From assembly GCA_002842215.1 (NCBI GenBank), contig PHCC01000009.1:1-64000 (forward strand): a stretch of 64,000 bases of DNA. Direction: 5' to 3'. Shown in pieces: positions 51,732 to 60,858 of this stretch (positions within the stretch are counted from its first letter, which is position 1; each line of letters opens with the position of its first letter). The notes under the pieces were generated by a model. It searched no databases. It saw only the letters and a program-made list of their open reading frames with translations, and was not told the DNA's origin. This DNA is from Betaproteobacteria bacterium HGW-Betaproteobacteria-9. GTDB taxonomy: Bacteria; Pseudomonadota; Gammaproteobacteria; Burkholderiales; Burkholderiaceae_C. The position numbers and the translations under genes are program-made.

Positions 51732-51801
51732 GCCATCTGTAGCGCCATTTCGTGCACCAAGGGTTTCCAAACGCCCTTCGCTGGTGCAGCAAGCAGATGG
51801 C
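51732..51801 (+). promoter_or_regulatory. Long nested hairpin in the porin leader
   Basis: Outer arms GCCATCTG (51732-51739) and CAGATGGC (51794-51801) enclose inner arms TGCACC (51753-51758) and GGTGCA (51783-51788). AAGGG/CCCTT can add to the inner stem. The structure lies 45 bases ahead of the porin ATG and is followed by TTTT. It could be a leader hairpin that affects porin mRNA stability, or an sRNA target. Confidence 0.5.
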
Positions 51802-51845
51802 TTTTGACGTGTTCCTAACCTGTTGCGCATCTGGAGAAAAAACTC

Positions 51846-52841
51846 ATGCAATCTGCTTTCAAACATCTGGCCCTCAGCTCGGCCGTTTTCCTGACCGCAA
51901 TCGGTGCGCAAGCCCAGAGTTCCGTTTCGGTCTACGGCCTGCTCGATCTCAGCATGGGCTCAACCAAGGCGCCGGGCGGCTCGTCGGTCAAGACCGTGGA
52001 CAGCGGCAAGCTGACCACCAGCTATTTCGGCTTCGGCGGCAAGGAAGACCTGGGCGGCGGCCTGTCAGCCGTGTTCAAGCTGGAGAGCTTCATGCGCGCC
52101 ACCACCGGCGCCCAGGGCCGGTTCGACGGCGACCCGGCCTTTGCACGCTCCGCCAACGTCGGCCTGTCCCACAAGGACTACGGCACTTTGACCTTCGGGC
52201 GCAACACCACCGCGCTGTTCGTTTCCACGCTGATGTACAACGCCTTCGGCGACTCCTTCGGCTACTCCCCCAGCATCCGCCATTACTTCACCAGCGGAAC
52301 CACCACCGGCGACACCGGCTGGAGCGACGCCTTCGCCTACGCCAGCCCGACCTTCGGCGGCGTGCGTTTCGGCCTCGCCGGTGCCAACAAGAACAGCGGC
52401 TCCTCCGTCAGCAACGGCGGCAACTGGAGCGCCAATGTGGGCTACGGCGCAGGCCCCGTGTCGGCCTCGCTCGTGGTCCAGCGCGTCAAAAAAGATGGCG
52501 CCAGCCCGGTGGCCGACACCCGAACCGCCCAGCTCGGCGGCTCCTACGACTTCGGCGTGGTCAAGGCATTCGCGCAGTACGGTGAAGTCGAAAACCTGAG
52601 CACACCCAACACCTACAAGATCAGCGGCCTGGGCGCGCGCTTTCCCATCGGCGCGGGCGCACTGCTGGCGCAGTGGGGTCAGATCAGCCCCGAGAGCGGC
52701 GCGGACCGCAAGACCCTGTCGCTGGGGTATGTTCACTCGCTGTCCAAGCGGACCGAGCTGTACGCCGTGGGCATGAACGACAAGATCGAAGGCCTGTCCA
52801 GCGGCTCGGGCTACTCGCTGGGCATCCGCCACCGCTTCTGA
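51846..52841 (+). CDS. Gram-negative general porin (Omp32-like), second porin
   Basis: 331 residues. A signal peptide ending A-I-G-A-Q-A is followed by [14 protein letters not shown], then [14 protein letters not shown], and the terminal S-L-G-I-R-H-R-F ends in Phe for Bam recognition. It is related to, but clearly distinct from, the porin at 29644. GGAGAAA precedes ATG 51846. It is divergent to hrcA. Confidence 0.93.
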   Translation: MQSAFKHLALSSAVFLTAIGAQAQSSVSVYGLLDLSMGSTKAPGGSSVKTVDSGKLTTSYFGFGGKEDLGGGLSAVFKLESFMRATTGAQGRFDGDPAFARSANVGLSHKDYGTLTFGRNTTALFVSTLMYNAFGDSFGYSPSIRHYFTSGTTTGDTGWSDAFAYASPTFGGVRFGLAGANKNSGSSVSNGGNWSANVGYGAGPVSASLVVQRVKKDGASPVADTRTAQLGGSYDFGVVKAFAQYGEVENLSTPNTYKISGLGARFPIGAGALLAQWGQISPESGADRKTLSLGYVHSLSKRTELYAVGMNDKIEGLSSGSGYSLGIRHRF

Positions 52842-52854
52842 GTCGGGTCGCTGC

Positions 52855-52888
52855 ACAGCGCCTGAAAACAAGGGTTTTCAGGCGCTGT
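52855..52888. terminator. Perfect 15-base stem-loop after the porin
   Basis: Arms 52855-52869 and 52874-52888 are perfect reverse complements around a four-base loop, starting 14 bases after the porin stop. It lacks a U-run on either strand except the internal T4. It is a strong stem that ends the porin message or protects it from 3' exonucleases, and it separates it from nadK. Confidence 0.7.
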
Positions 52889-52918
52889 CTGCCTGTGCGG
52901 CTATGTTGTAATTTGCGC

Positions 52919-53836
52919 ATGAGCCTGCACCCCGATACCCGTTCTGCGCCTGCCGCGGTCGCGCCGAACCTGCGTTTTTCGCACGTGGCCATCATTGGCA
53001 AATACCAGGCTCCCGGTTCGCGCGACGTGGTGGACGAAGTCGCCCACTTCCTGCACGACGAAGGCTGCGATGTCTCGCTGGAGCGCGATACCGCGCTCAA
53101 CACTGGCCTGATGCAATACCCCGCACTGGACGTGCCCGCCATCGGTCAGGCCTGCGATCTCGCGCTGGTGGTCGGTGGCGACGGCACCATGCTGGGCATC
53201 GGTCGACAGCTCGCACGCTACGGCGTTCCGCTGGTGGGCATCAACCAGGGCCGTCTGGGCTTCATCACCGACATCCCCTTCGGCAGCTACCGCGAAAAGC
53301 TGCACGCCATCCTGCACGGCGCATACGAAGAAGACCCCCGCGCCCTGATGGCCGCCAGCGTCTGGCGCGACGGCCGCTGCGTGTTCGAGGCCACCGCGCT
53401 CAACGACGTGGTGGTCAACCGCGGTGGCGTGGCCAGCATGATCGAGCTGCGCGTGGAAGTGGACGGCCATTTCGTGGCCAACCAGCGCGCCGACGGCCTG
53501 ATCATCGCCACCTCCACCGGCTCCACCGCCTACTCCCTGTCGGCCGGTGGCCCCCTGCTGCACCCAGCCATCGGCGGCTGGGTGATGGTGCCGATCGCAC
53601 CGCACACGCTGTCCAACCGCCCCATCGTGTTGCCGGCGCACTGCGAAGTGGCGGTCGAGATCGTGTCGGGCAAAGACGCCAGTGCCAATTTCGACATGCA
53701 ATCCCTCACCAGCCTGCTGCACGGTGACCGCATCGTGGTGCGGCGCTCCGAGCACACGCTGCGCCTGCTGCACCCTGCGGGCTGGAGCTACTTCGACACG
53801 CTGCGCAAGAAACTGCACTGGAACGAAGGCGGCTGA
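52919..53836 (+). CDS. nadK: NAD kinase
   Basis: 305 residues. G86-G-D-G-T90 is the kinase motif, followed by N-Q-G-R-L-G-F, the A-L-N-D-V-V-V site and [14 protein letters not shown]. It phosphorylates NAD to NADP with ATP or polyphosphate. The ATG at 52919 matches the start position in Burkholderiales; an upstream extension overlaps the hairpin and porin and is rejected. It is next to recN, as is common in this group. Confidence 0.96.
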   Translation: MSLHPDTRSAPAAVAPNLRFSHVAIIGKYQAPGSRDVVDEVAHFLHDEGCDVSLERDTALNTGLMQYPALDVPAIGQACDLALVVGGDGTMLGIGRQLARYGVPLVGINQGRLGFITDIPFGSYREKLHAILHGAYEEDPRALMAASVWRDGRCVFEATALNDVVVNRGGVASMIELRVEVDGHFVANQRADGLIIATSTGSTAYSLSAGGPLLHPAIGGWVMVPIAPHTLSNRPIVLPAHCEVAVEIVSGKDASANFDMQSLTSLLHGDRIVVRRSEHTLRLLHPAGWSYFDTLRKKLHWNEGG

Positions 53837-53892
53837 AATACCGGTCAAAATACGACCGCTTCATCCAACGTTGCTCCTCTCCATTTCACGCC

Positions 53893-55536
53893 ATGAGCCT
53901 CAGACGCATCGTTTTGCGCGACTTCGTCATCGTGCAGTCGCTGGACCTGGAACTGAACCCGGGATTTTGCGTGCTCACGGGGGAGACCGGCGCCGGCAAG
54001 TCCATCCTGATCGACGCCCTGCAGCTGGCACTGGGTGCGCGGGCCGACAGCGGCGTGGTGCGAGAGGGTGCCGTGCGGTGCGAGATTGCCGCTGAATTTG
54101 ATCTGCCGCCCCGTCTGGCGCCCTGGCTGGAAGAGCAAGGATTCACCCGGGAAGACAGCCTGCTGGTGCGGCGCACCGTGGACACTGATGGCCGCAGCCG
54201 CGCGTGGATCAACGGCAGCGCCGCCACCATGGCGCAGCTCAAGGCCCTGGCGAACGACCTCGTGGACATCCATGGCCAGCACGCCTGGCAAAGCCTGACC
54301 CGGTCCGATGCCGTGCGGGCCCTGCTCGACGGCTATGCCGGCATCGACACCACGGCCGCCACCCAGGCCTGGACCCAGTGGCGCCTGCGCCGCAAGGCGC
54401 TGGAAACGGCCACCGTGCGCCAGAGCACCCTGCAGCAGGAGAGCGAACGGCTGGCCTGGCAGATCGCCGAACTCGACAAGCTCCAGCCCGCGGCGGGCGA
54501 GTGGGAAGAGCTCAACAGCCAGCACAGCCGCCTGGCCAATGCGCAGGCCTTGCTGGACGCGGCCAACGCGGCCACGCTGGCGCTGGAAGAAGAAGAGTCC
54601 AGTGCCGCAGCACTGATCCACCGAGCGCTCTCAGCCCTGCAGGCCCAGGCCGGCATTGAGCCGCAATTCAGCGCGCCGGTGGAAGCGCTGGAAGCCGCCC
54701 TCGCCCAGGTGCAAGACACCGTGCACAGCCTGCACCAGTACAGCCGCCGCACCGATCTGGACCCCGCCAGCCTTGCTGGGCTGGACGAACGGCTGGGTCT
54801 CTGGATGTCGCTCGCCCGGCGCTACCGCCGGCCCCCCGAAGAACTGGCCGCGCTGCATGCGCAGTGGAAGTCGGACCTTGCGGGCGTGGACCAGGCCCTG
54901 GATCTGGCCGCCCTGAACGCGGCCGAGCGCGGGGCCTGGCAAGCTTTCGCCGCCGAACTGCAGACGCTGAGCAAACGGCGCCAGCAAGCCGCTCCCAAAC
55001 TCTCCAAAGCGGTCACCGAAACCATGCAGACCCTGGGCCTGCAGGGCGGCCGCTTCGAGGTGGCGCTGCAGAAGCTCGACGAGCCCCAGGCCCATGGCTG
55101 GGAACAGGTGGAGTTTCTGGTGGCGGGCCACGCGGGCGTGAGTCCGCGCCCGGTGGGCAAGGTGGCGTCGGGCGGCGAGCTCTCGCGCATCGCGCTCGCC
55201 ATCTCGGTGGTCACCAGCCAGCTGGGCCAGGCGCCCACCTTGATTTTTGACGAAGTGGACTCGGGCATCGGTGGCGCCGTCGCCCACACCGTGGGCCAGT
55301 TGCTGCGCCAGCTGGGCCAGGACCGCCAGGTGCTCGCCGTGACCCACCTGCCCCAGGTCGCCGCCTGTGCCGACCACCACCTGCTGGTGAGCAAACAACT
55401 GCAAGGCCAGCAGACCCTGAGCACGGTGGCGCCCATCACCCGGGATCACCGGGTCGTGGAACTCGCGCGCATGCTGGGCGGTAGCGAGCGCTCCGAAGTT
55501 TCGCTCGCCCACGCCCGAGAGTTGCTCACCCCATGA
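53893..55536 (+). CDS. recN: DNA repair protein RecN
   Basis: 547-residue SMC-like ATPase. Walker A G-E-T-G-A-G-K-S (about 31-38), a central coiled coil (about 170-370), signature S-G-G-E-L-S-R and Walker [10 protein letters not shown] are in order. It works in double-strand-break repair with RecA. Its stop overlaps the rapZ start by four bases (ATGA, 55533-55536). Confidence 0.96.
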   Translation: MSLRRIVLRDFVIVQSLDLELNPGFCVLTGETGAGKSILIDALQLALGARADSGVVREGAVRCEIAAEFDLPPRLAPWLEEQGFTREDSLLVRRTVDTDGRSRAWINGSAATMAQLKALANDLVDIHGQHAWQSLTRSDAVRALLDGYAGIDTTAATQAWTQWRLRRKALETATVRQSTLQQESERLAWQIAELDKLQPAAGEWEELNSQHSRLANAQALLDAANAATLALEEEESSAAALIHRALSALQAQAGIEPQFSAPVEALEAALAQVQDTVHSLHQYSRRTDLDPASLAGLDERLGLWMSLARRYRRPPEELAALHAQWKSDLAGVDQALDLAALNAAERGAWQAFAAELQTLSKRRQQAAPKLSKAVTETMQTLGLQGGRFEVALQKLDEPQAHGWEQVEFLVAGHAGVSPRPVGKVASGGELSRIALAISVVTSQLGQAPTLIFDEVDSGIGGAVAHTVGQLLRQLGQDRQVLAVTHLPQVAACADHHLLVSKQLQGQQTLSTVAPITRDHRVVELARMLGGSERSEVSLAHARELLTP

Positions 55537-56501
55537 CCGCAACACCACATCCGCCCGCCGCAGCCATCAACGAAGCGCCCCCCGCGATCGAGCTGGTGCT
55601 GATCACCGGCATGTCGGGATCGGGCAAGTCGATCGCGCTGACCGCGCTGGAAGACCTGGGTTTTTACTGTGTGGACAACCTGCCGCCCGAGCTGCTGGCC
55701 TCGTTCATCGCGCTGGAGCAGAGCCACCGGGCCAGCAAGGTCGCCATCGCCATGGACGTGCGCAGCGCAGCCTCGTTGCCAGGACTGCCCGACCGGCTGG
55801 AACAAATCAAGAACCAGGCCGGACAGGACGTGCACCTGCGCACCGTGTTCCTGGACGCAACCACCGACACCCTGGTGAGGCGTTTTTCCGAAACCAGGCG
55901 CCTGCATCCGCTCTCGCTCAAACAGACCGACGACCAGTACCGCGCGCTCACCGACGCCATCGAACACGAACGCGAACTGCTGTCCGAGTTGCGCGAACGT
56001 GCACTGGTGCTCGACACCAGCCTCATTCGGCCGGCCCAGCTGCGCAGCCACATCAAGGACCTGCTGGGCACGGGACAAGCCCCGCTCACCCTGGTCTTCG
56101 AATCCTTTGCGTTCAAACGGGGCGTACCGATGGACGCCGACTTTGTCTTCGACGTGCGCATGCTGCCCAACCCGCACTACGAACCCGAGCTCAAGCCCCT
56201 GACCGGGCGCGACGAACCGGTGGCGCGCTACCTGTCCGAACAGGCCGAGGTCCAGACCATGGAACAGCAGATCGACGCATTCCTGCGGCACTGGCTTCCC
56301 CACATGCTGAGAGACCACCGCAGCTATGTCACCGTGGCCATCGGTTGCACGGGTGGGCAGCACCGCTCGGTCTACCTGGTCGAACGCCTGGCGCAGGTTT
56401 TTGCGGCCGACTGGGCCACACGGTTGCGCCACCGCGAAATCGATGGCTGGCCGGCTCCTGCGCGATCCGCTACGCCCGAAGAGAAGACGCGCCAGACCTG
56501 A
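55533..56501 (+). CDS. rapZ: RNase adapter protein RapZ
   Basis: 322 residues. Walker A G-M-S-G-S-G-K-S (26-33) and a C-terminal [11 protein letters not shown] are the RapZ/YvcJ marks. In E. coli RapZ delivers GlmZ RNA to RNase E; in this group it is linked with recN and nadK, and the RNA partner is unknown. It is about 35 residues longer than the E. coli protein, the extra parts being the N-terminal Ala/Pro stretch and a basic C-terminal tail. Confidence 0.93.
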   Translation: MTATPHPPAAAINEAPPAIELVLITGMSGSGKSIALTALEDLGFYCVDNLPPELLASFIALEQSHRASKVAIAMDVRSAASLPGLPDRLEQIKNQAGQDVHLRTVFLDATTDTLVRRFSETRRLHPLSLKQTDDQYRALTDAIEHERELLSELRERALVLDTSLIRPAQLRSHIKDLLGTGQAPLTLVFESFAFKRGVPMDADFVFDVRMLPNPHYEPELKPLTGRDEPVARYLSEQAEVQTMEQQIDAFLRHWLPHMLRDHRSYVTVAIGCTGGQHRSVYLVERLAQVFAADWATRLRHREIDGWPAPARSATPEEKTRQT

Positions 56502-56526
56502 ACACGCGTTGGTTCAGCGCTGCGGT

Positions 56527-57627
56527 TCAGTCGGGCAATTGCACCAGCAACTGCCGCACGGGCGCCGGCAGGCCCAGCGCATCAATCCTCCCCAGCGCCA
56601 CCCAGCGCCCGTCGGCACCCGCGGGCGACACCGATGGCGGCAGATCCAGCAGCAGCGGATGCAGGCGCAGTTCACGGTGCGTGAGGCTGTGAGCCACCGG
56701 CGGCAAGGCCAGCATGCGTGCGGTGTTTAGGGGCAGCGTCGCCAGGGCCGAGGCTTCGTCGGCAAACACGGGCGTGCAAAACAGCCCGGCCCAGATGCCC
56801 TGATTCGGACGCCGTTCCAGCCAGACCCGGTGTGCCCCGTCGTCCGACGGAGAACGCAACACCAGCAGCCACCAGCTTTCGTGTCGCCGCTTGAGGGTTC
56901 GGGTCTTGACGGGATAGCGACTGGCCGTGCCGTCCTGGCCCGACCGGCACAGGGCCAGCACCGGGCACGCCGCACACGATGGCCGGCTGCGCGAACACAG
57001 CGTGGCGCCCAGGTCCATCAGCCCTTGTGTGTAGGCAACCATGTCGTCCGCAGCGGGCTGTTCCGGCAGCAAGGCCTGCGCGATCTCCCACAGACGGCGC
57101 TGCTGCGCCGCCTGCGCCAGATCCCCGTCAAACGCCAGCAGGCGCGTGAGCACTCGCCGCACATTGCCATCCAGAATCGACACCCGCTCGCCATGGCAAA
57201 ACGCGGCAATGGCTGCCGCCGTCGACGCGCCAATGCCCGGGAGGGTCTGCAGCTCGCTGGACGTTGACGGAAAGACCCCTGCGTGCTGCGCCACCACCAC
57301 CTGGGCACATCGGTGCAGATTGCGCGCCCGGCTGTAGTAGCCCAGGCCACTCCAGAGCGCCATCACCTCATCGGGCGTTGCGCTGGCCAGAGCCTGCACA
57401 TCCGGGAACCGAGACAGGAAGCGCGGGTAATAGTCCAACACGGTGCTGACCTGCGTCTGTTGCAGCATGACTTCGGACAGCCACACGCGGTAGGGATCGC
57501 GCGTGCCCTGCCAGGGCAGCCCATGGCGCCCGCTGTGGCGCTGCCACCGCATCAGCACCCTTGCGAATCCGGTGGGCAGGGCGGCGCCGGCAACCGCAGG
57601 CTCCCCGCTTCTCAGCGCGCCGCTCAT
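56527..57627 (-). CDS. mutY: A/G-specific adenine glycosylase MutY
   Basis: 366 residues. The catalytic S-E-V-M-L-Q-Q-T-Q and H-h-H/GPD region end with I-L-D-G-N-V-R-R, which contains the catalytic Asp. The [4Fe-4S] cluster ligands are C-x6-C-x2-C-x5-C (L-C-S-R-S-R-P-S-C-A-A-C-P-V-L-A-L-C). The C-terminal NUDIX-like domain recognises 8-oxoG. It removes A opposite 8-oxoG. It converges on rapZ (25 bases apart) and its ATG overlaps the stop of the GTPase gene. Confidence 0.95.
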   Translation of the reverse strand: MSGALRSGEPAVAGAALPTGFARVLMRWQRHSGRHGLPWQGTRDPYRVWLSEVMLQQTQVSTVLDYYPRFLSRFPDVQALASATPDEVMALWSGLGYYSRARNLHRCAQVVVAQHAGVFPSTSSELQTLPGIGASTAAAIAAFCHGERVSILDGNVRRVLTRLLAFDGDLAQAAQQRRLWEIAQALLPEQPAADDMVAYTQGLMDLGATLCSRSRPSCAACPVLALCRSGQDGTASRYPVKTRTLKRRHESWWLLVLRSPSDDGAHRVWLERRPNQGIWAGLFCTPVFADEASALATLPLNTARMLALPPVAHSLTHRELRLHPLLLDLPPSVSPAGADGRWVALGRIDALGLPAPVRQLLVQLPD

Positions 57628-59558
57628 GCCGCAACGGCTTCGGCTTCGGGCTCGGCGAGCAGGTGGTTGGTCAGTTCGGCCAGCTTGGCGTCGGTCAGGT
57701 TCAGCTGGCTCTGCTGACTCTGCAACTCACGGATGCGCTCATCCAGCCCACCCGCGGCCTGCTGGATGCGCGAGACGGCTTCGATGCGGCGGGTGAAGTT
57801 GCGCCGACGCTCGCGCAATTGCGCATCCAGCTGGGCCGCGGCCGACTTGTTCCAGAGCTCCACTTCGTTGACCGCGGTGTCGTACACCACGCGCAGACGG
57901 CTCATGAGCGCGCGCGCCAGCCGTTCGGCGAATTCCGGTTGCGCCAGCCGCAAGGCGTTGCCCAGGCCCAGGTATTGCAGGTGGCTTTTTTCGATCAGCG
58001 CGAGGTCTTTGTGATACGCCGAAAGCTGGGGCGGCGTGGGCGGCTGCAAAGAGAACCCATATTCCGCGTTCAGGTTCTTGAAGCTGCCCTCCAGCATGGA
58101 CTGGATCTCGGCCGCCAACTGATCGGCCCGGTTCAGATCAACGGCCAGTCGCTCGAAGGTCTTGCCATAGGCGCGCCGCACACCGAGCTTGATGCCGGGC
58201 TGCTTGAGCGCACGCGCCAGCTCCGACACGCGGCTCTTGAGGTGCGTGTTGCCCAACTGTGCAAACAGGTCTTTGAGCAGGCGCAGGTGCACCGAACGCA
58301 CCGCCTGGATCTTGGCGCCGCTGGCATCAAAGTCGGCCTGCTCCTGCTCGATGCGCAGCCGCATCTGCTTGATCACGCTGGTGTTCTTGCCACGCAGGCC
58401 GTCGAGTTCCTGAATCTGCTCCAGGATGTCACGGGCCCGCGTGTGCACCAGCCGCCCCGTTTCCTGGCGCAGCGACTGGATGCCCTTGGACACCGCTTCG
58501 GCCAGGATGCGCCGGCGCTGACCCAGCAAACCTTCGCCCAGGGCGGCTTCGAGTTCCATCAGGTTGCTCGCCTGCAGCAGCTTGTCATCCCGGCTGACCT
58601 TGGCCAGCAGACCTTTTTGCGCCGACACCGCCAGCACCTGTTGTGGCGACAGCCCCAGGATCTCGGCCGAATCGGAACGCTGCGACGCAATCTGCAGCTG
58701 CACCTGCTCGGGTGAGCTCAGCGCATCCCACATGGTGTCGATCTTGTTGAGCACCACCAGGCGTGTCGCCTTGTCTTCGCCCACCACGGACAGGTGCTCC
58801 CGCCAGATGCCGAGATCGGATTTGGTCACGCCGGTGTCGGCCGCCAGAATGAAAACCACCGCGTGCGCCTGGGGCAGCAAGCTGACGGTCAGCTCGGGCT
58901 CGGCACCGATGGCGTTGAGTCCCGGGGTGTCCAGGATCACCAGGCCCTGCTTGAGCAGCGGATGCGCCATGTTGATCAGGGCATGGCGCCATTTGGGGAC
59001 TTCGATCAACCCGTCCGGGCCTACCAGCGGGTTTTCGTTCGGCGCCTCGTCGTTCCAGAAACCCAGGGAAGCGGCCTCGGCCTGGCTGACACGGCGCACT
59101 TCGGCGACCTTCTGGATCGCACGCGCGAGTTGCTGGGGATCGTTGACGTCCAGGTCCACCCGCTCCCATTTGTCGGGCGCATTGCGCCAATCCAGCAGCG
59201 ACTGGGGTTGCAACCGGGTTTCGATCGGCAGCAGACGCAGGCAGGGCGGCACTTCAGCGTCGTAGCCCAGTTCGGTGGGGCACATGGTGGTGCGCCCGGC
59301 GCTGGCCGGCATGATGCGCCGCCCATAGCCGGCGAAAAACACCGCATTGATCAGCTCGGACTTGCCGCGCGAGAACTCGGCCACGAAGGCCACCATCATC
59401 TTGTCGTTCTTGACCTGGGCGTGCAGCTGGTCGAGCCGCTCACGCACCCCCGCCTCCAGCAGGTCGTGGTCGCTCAGCCATTCGGACAGGAGCTTGAGTC
59501 GCAGGGCAAACTGCTTGCGCCAAACACCGTGCTCGTCAAATTCCTGATTGAAAGTCAT
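57624..59558 (-). CDS. Dynamin-family GTPase
   Basis: 644 residues. G1 is A-E-F-S-R-G-K-S-E-L-I-N (about 62-73). G3 is D-T-P-G-L-N-A, G4 is L-N-K-I-D, and long helical segments typical of bacterial dynamin-like proteins follow (about 380-640). A membrane-remodelling or cell-envelope role is expected for the family, but the function of this member is not known. The ATG at 59558 is chosen over an upstream extension that would overlap mutM. Confidence 0.85.
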   Translation of the reverse strand: MTFNQEFDEHGVWRKQFALRLKLLSEWLSDHDLLEAGVRERLDQLHAQVKNDKMMVAFVAEFSRGKSELINAVFFAGYGRRIMPASAGRTTMCPTELGYDAEVPPCLRLLPIETRLQPQSLLDWRNAPDKWERVDLDVNDPQQLARAIQKVAEVRRVSQAEAASLGFWNDEAPNENPLVGPDGLIEVPKWRHALINMAHPLLKQGLVILDTPGLNAIGAEPELTVSLLPQAHAVVFILAADTGVTKSDLGIWREHLSVVGEDKATRLVVLNKIDTMWDALSSPEQVQLQIASQRSDSAEILGLSPQQVLAVSAQKGLLAKVSRDDKLLQASNLMELEAALGEGLLGQRRRILAEAVSKGIQSLRQETGRLVHTRARDILEQIQELDGLRGKNTSVIKQMRLRIEQEQADFDASGAKIQAVRSVHLRLLKDLFAQLGNTHLKSRVSELARALKQPGIKLGVRRAYGKTFERLAVDLNRADQLAAEIQSMLEGSFKNLNAEYGFSLQPPTPPQLSAYHKDLALIEKSHLQYLGLGNALRLAQPEFAERLARALMSRLRVVYDTAVNEVELWNKSAAAQLDAQLRERRRNFTRRIEAVSRIQQAAGGLDERIRELQSQQSQLNLTDAKLAELTNHLLAEPEAEAVAA

Positions 59559-59604
59559 GTAACTTTTTTTCTGCGTATTGGGCAATATAGCATCGGCCCG
59601 GCTG

Positions 59605-60420
59605 TCAGGAGCGCTGGCATTGTGGGCAGAAAAACGAGGAACGCTGGCCCTGCCGGATGGCCCGGATCGGCGTCGCACAAACCCGGCAGGCCTGCCCCTC
59701 CCGACCGTACACCATGGCATCGAGCTGGAAATAACCGGTCTGCCCCTCGGCGCTGGAAAAATCACGCAATGTGCTCCCTCCCAGGGCCAGCGCACGCTGC
59801 AACACCGCCACGATGGCGCCATGCAGGCGCACCGCCCGGGGCCGGCTGATCCGGTCAGCCCTCAGCGTGGGGCGCAAACCCGCCATGAACAGCGCTTCCG
59901 AAGCGTAGATATTGCCCACGCCCACGACGATGTCGCCCGCCATCAGCACCTGCTTGACGCTGGCACGGCGTTGCTGCAGGGCCTGATGGAACATGAGGGG
60001 ATCAAACCCGACCTCCAGCGGCTCCACACCCAGCCCGCCCAGCAACTTGAGCGCCCGTGGGTCGGCCAGCGACTCGGCATGCACCACGGCGCCAAAGCGC
60101 CGTGGATCGTGCAGCCGCAGCGTGCCGCGGCTGGTCTGCAGCTCAAAATGGTCGTGCACCCCGCGGGGCGCCAGCGCCGGCGCAAACTGCAGGCTGCCCG
60201 ACATGCCCAGGTGCAACAGCAACAAACCCCGATCCAGGTGCAGCAGCAGGTATTTGCCACGCCGCGTGACACTGCCCACGTTTTGCCCGATCAGTGCCTC
60301 GGGCGCACAGCCCAGCGGCCAGCGCAGGGGCTTGCCCACCTGCACCCCCAGCACCCGGGCACCCGCGATGCGATCGGCAAAACTCCGGCGGGTGACTTCA
60401 ACTTCGGGCAGTTCGGGCAT
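59605..60420 (-). CDS. mutM: Formamidopyrimidine-DNA glycosylase MutM
   Basis: 271 residues. The protein starts M-P-E-L-P-E-V-E-V, so the mature Pro2 and Glu3 are the catalytic pair. The R-R-G-K-Y-L motif (about 60) and helix-two-turn-helix ([13 protein letters not shown]) are present, and the C-terminal zinc finger is C-R-V-C-x16-C-P-Q-C. It removes 8-oxoG and opens the sugar at AP sites. Together with mutY it forms the GO-repair pair, here within a 3.9 kb stretch. Confidence 0.96.
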   Translation of the reverse strand: MPELPEVEVTRRSFADRIAGARVLGVQVGKPLRWPLGCAPEALIGQNVGSVTRRGKYLLLHLDRGLLLLHLGMSGSLQFAPALAPRGVHDHFELQTSRGTLRLHDPRRFGAVVHAESLADPRALKLLGGLGVEPLEVGFDPLMFHQALQQRRASVKQVLMAGDIVVGVGNIYASEALFMAGLRPTLRADRISRPRAVRLHGAIVAVLQRALALGGSTLRDFSSAEGQTGYFQLDAMVYGREGQACRVCATPIRAIRQGQRSSFFCPQCQRS

Positions 60421-60558
60421 GGAGCGAGGTGCTTTTTTCGGTGGATACCGGAACGGTTCAAAGGCCTTCGGATCAGACCCCGTACCGATCCACCCTTCCA
60501 TTATCATGAACGAATGGTGCGACTCGAATTCGAGAAGTTGCTGATTCTCAGCACACCT

Positions 60559-60720
60559 AAAGACAGCTTTTCCACTGTGTCTTCATAGAGGGAAAGCCGG
60601 GCGGAGGCCTTCGGTCACGACCCAACCAAAATGCCAAGATCCCGCAAGGGATCAGAAGCACCTGTGGACCACCTATGGTCTCAGGGATGCAATAAAAACA
60701 CCCCTTCGGGGTGAAATTTT
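60559..60720 (+). ncRNA. Candidate structured non-coding RNA ending at a terminator
   Basis: Four hairpins follow one another on the plus strand: AAGACA/TGTCTT (60560-60583), GATCCC-GCAA-GGGATC (60638-60653), GACCA-CCTA-TGGTC (60667-60680) and the terminator. No ORF fits. It could be an sRNA, a leader of the TPR gene disturbed by the intron, or a small non-autonomous element. The 5' end is not defined. The call is inferred from structure only. Confidence 0.35.
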
Positions 60721-60722
60721 TT
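60694..60722. terminator. Bidirectional rho-independent terminator
   Basis: CACCCC (60699-60704) and GGGGTG (60708-60713) pair around TTC and are followed by AAATTTTTT on the plus strand. The minus strand gives the same stem followed by TTTTTATT. It should stop transcription from both sides. Confidence 0.8.
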
Positions 60723-60858
60723 GCGTCTATGCATCAATGCACAGTAACACTGTGTAACGCTGCAACAATCCAGCGTCTTTACTGGATCAAGCTGATCGAT
60801 ACCACTCAAGGTGTCTTGTTCTCAACCGAACCACGTCTGGAACGACGTGTCCTCATCT

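Larger units (their letters stand above)
60421..60858. other. Intergenic region between mutM and group II intron
   Basis: 438 bases without a convincing gene. It is rich in hairpins on the plus strand between 60559 and 60720 (listed as a candidate ncRNA) and ends in a bidirectional terminator. Between 60721 and 60858 I see no structure that I can name. Confidence 0.5.
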
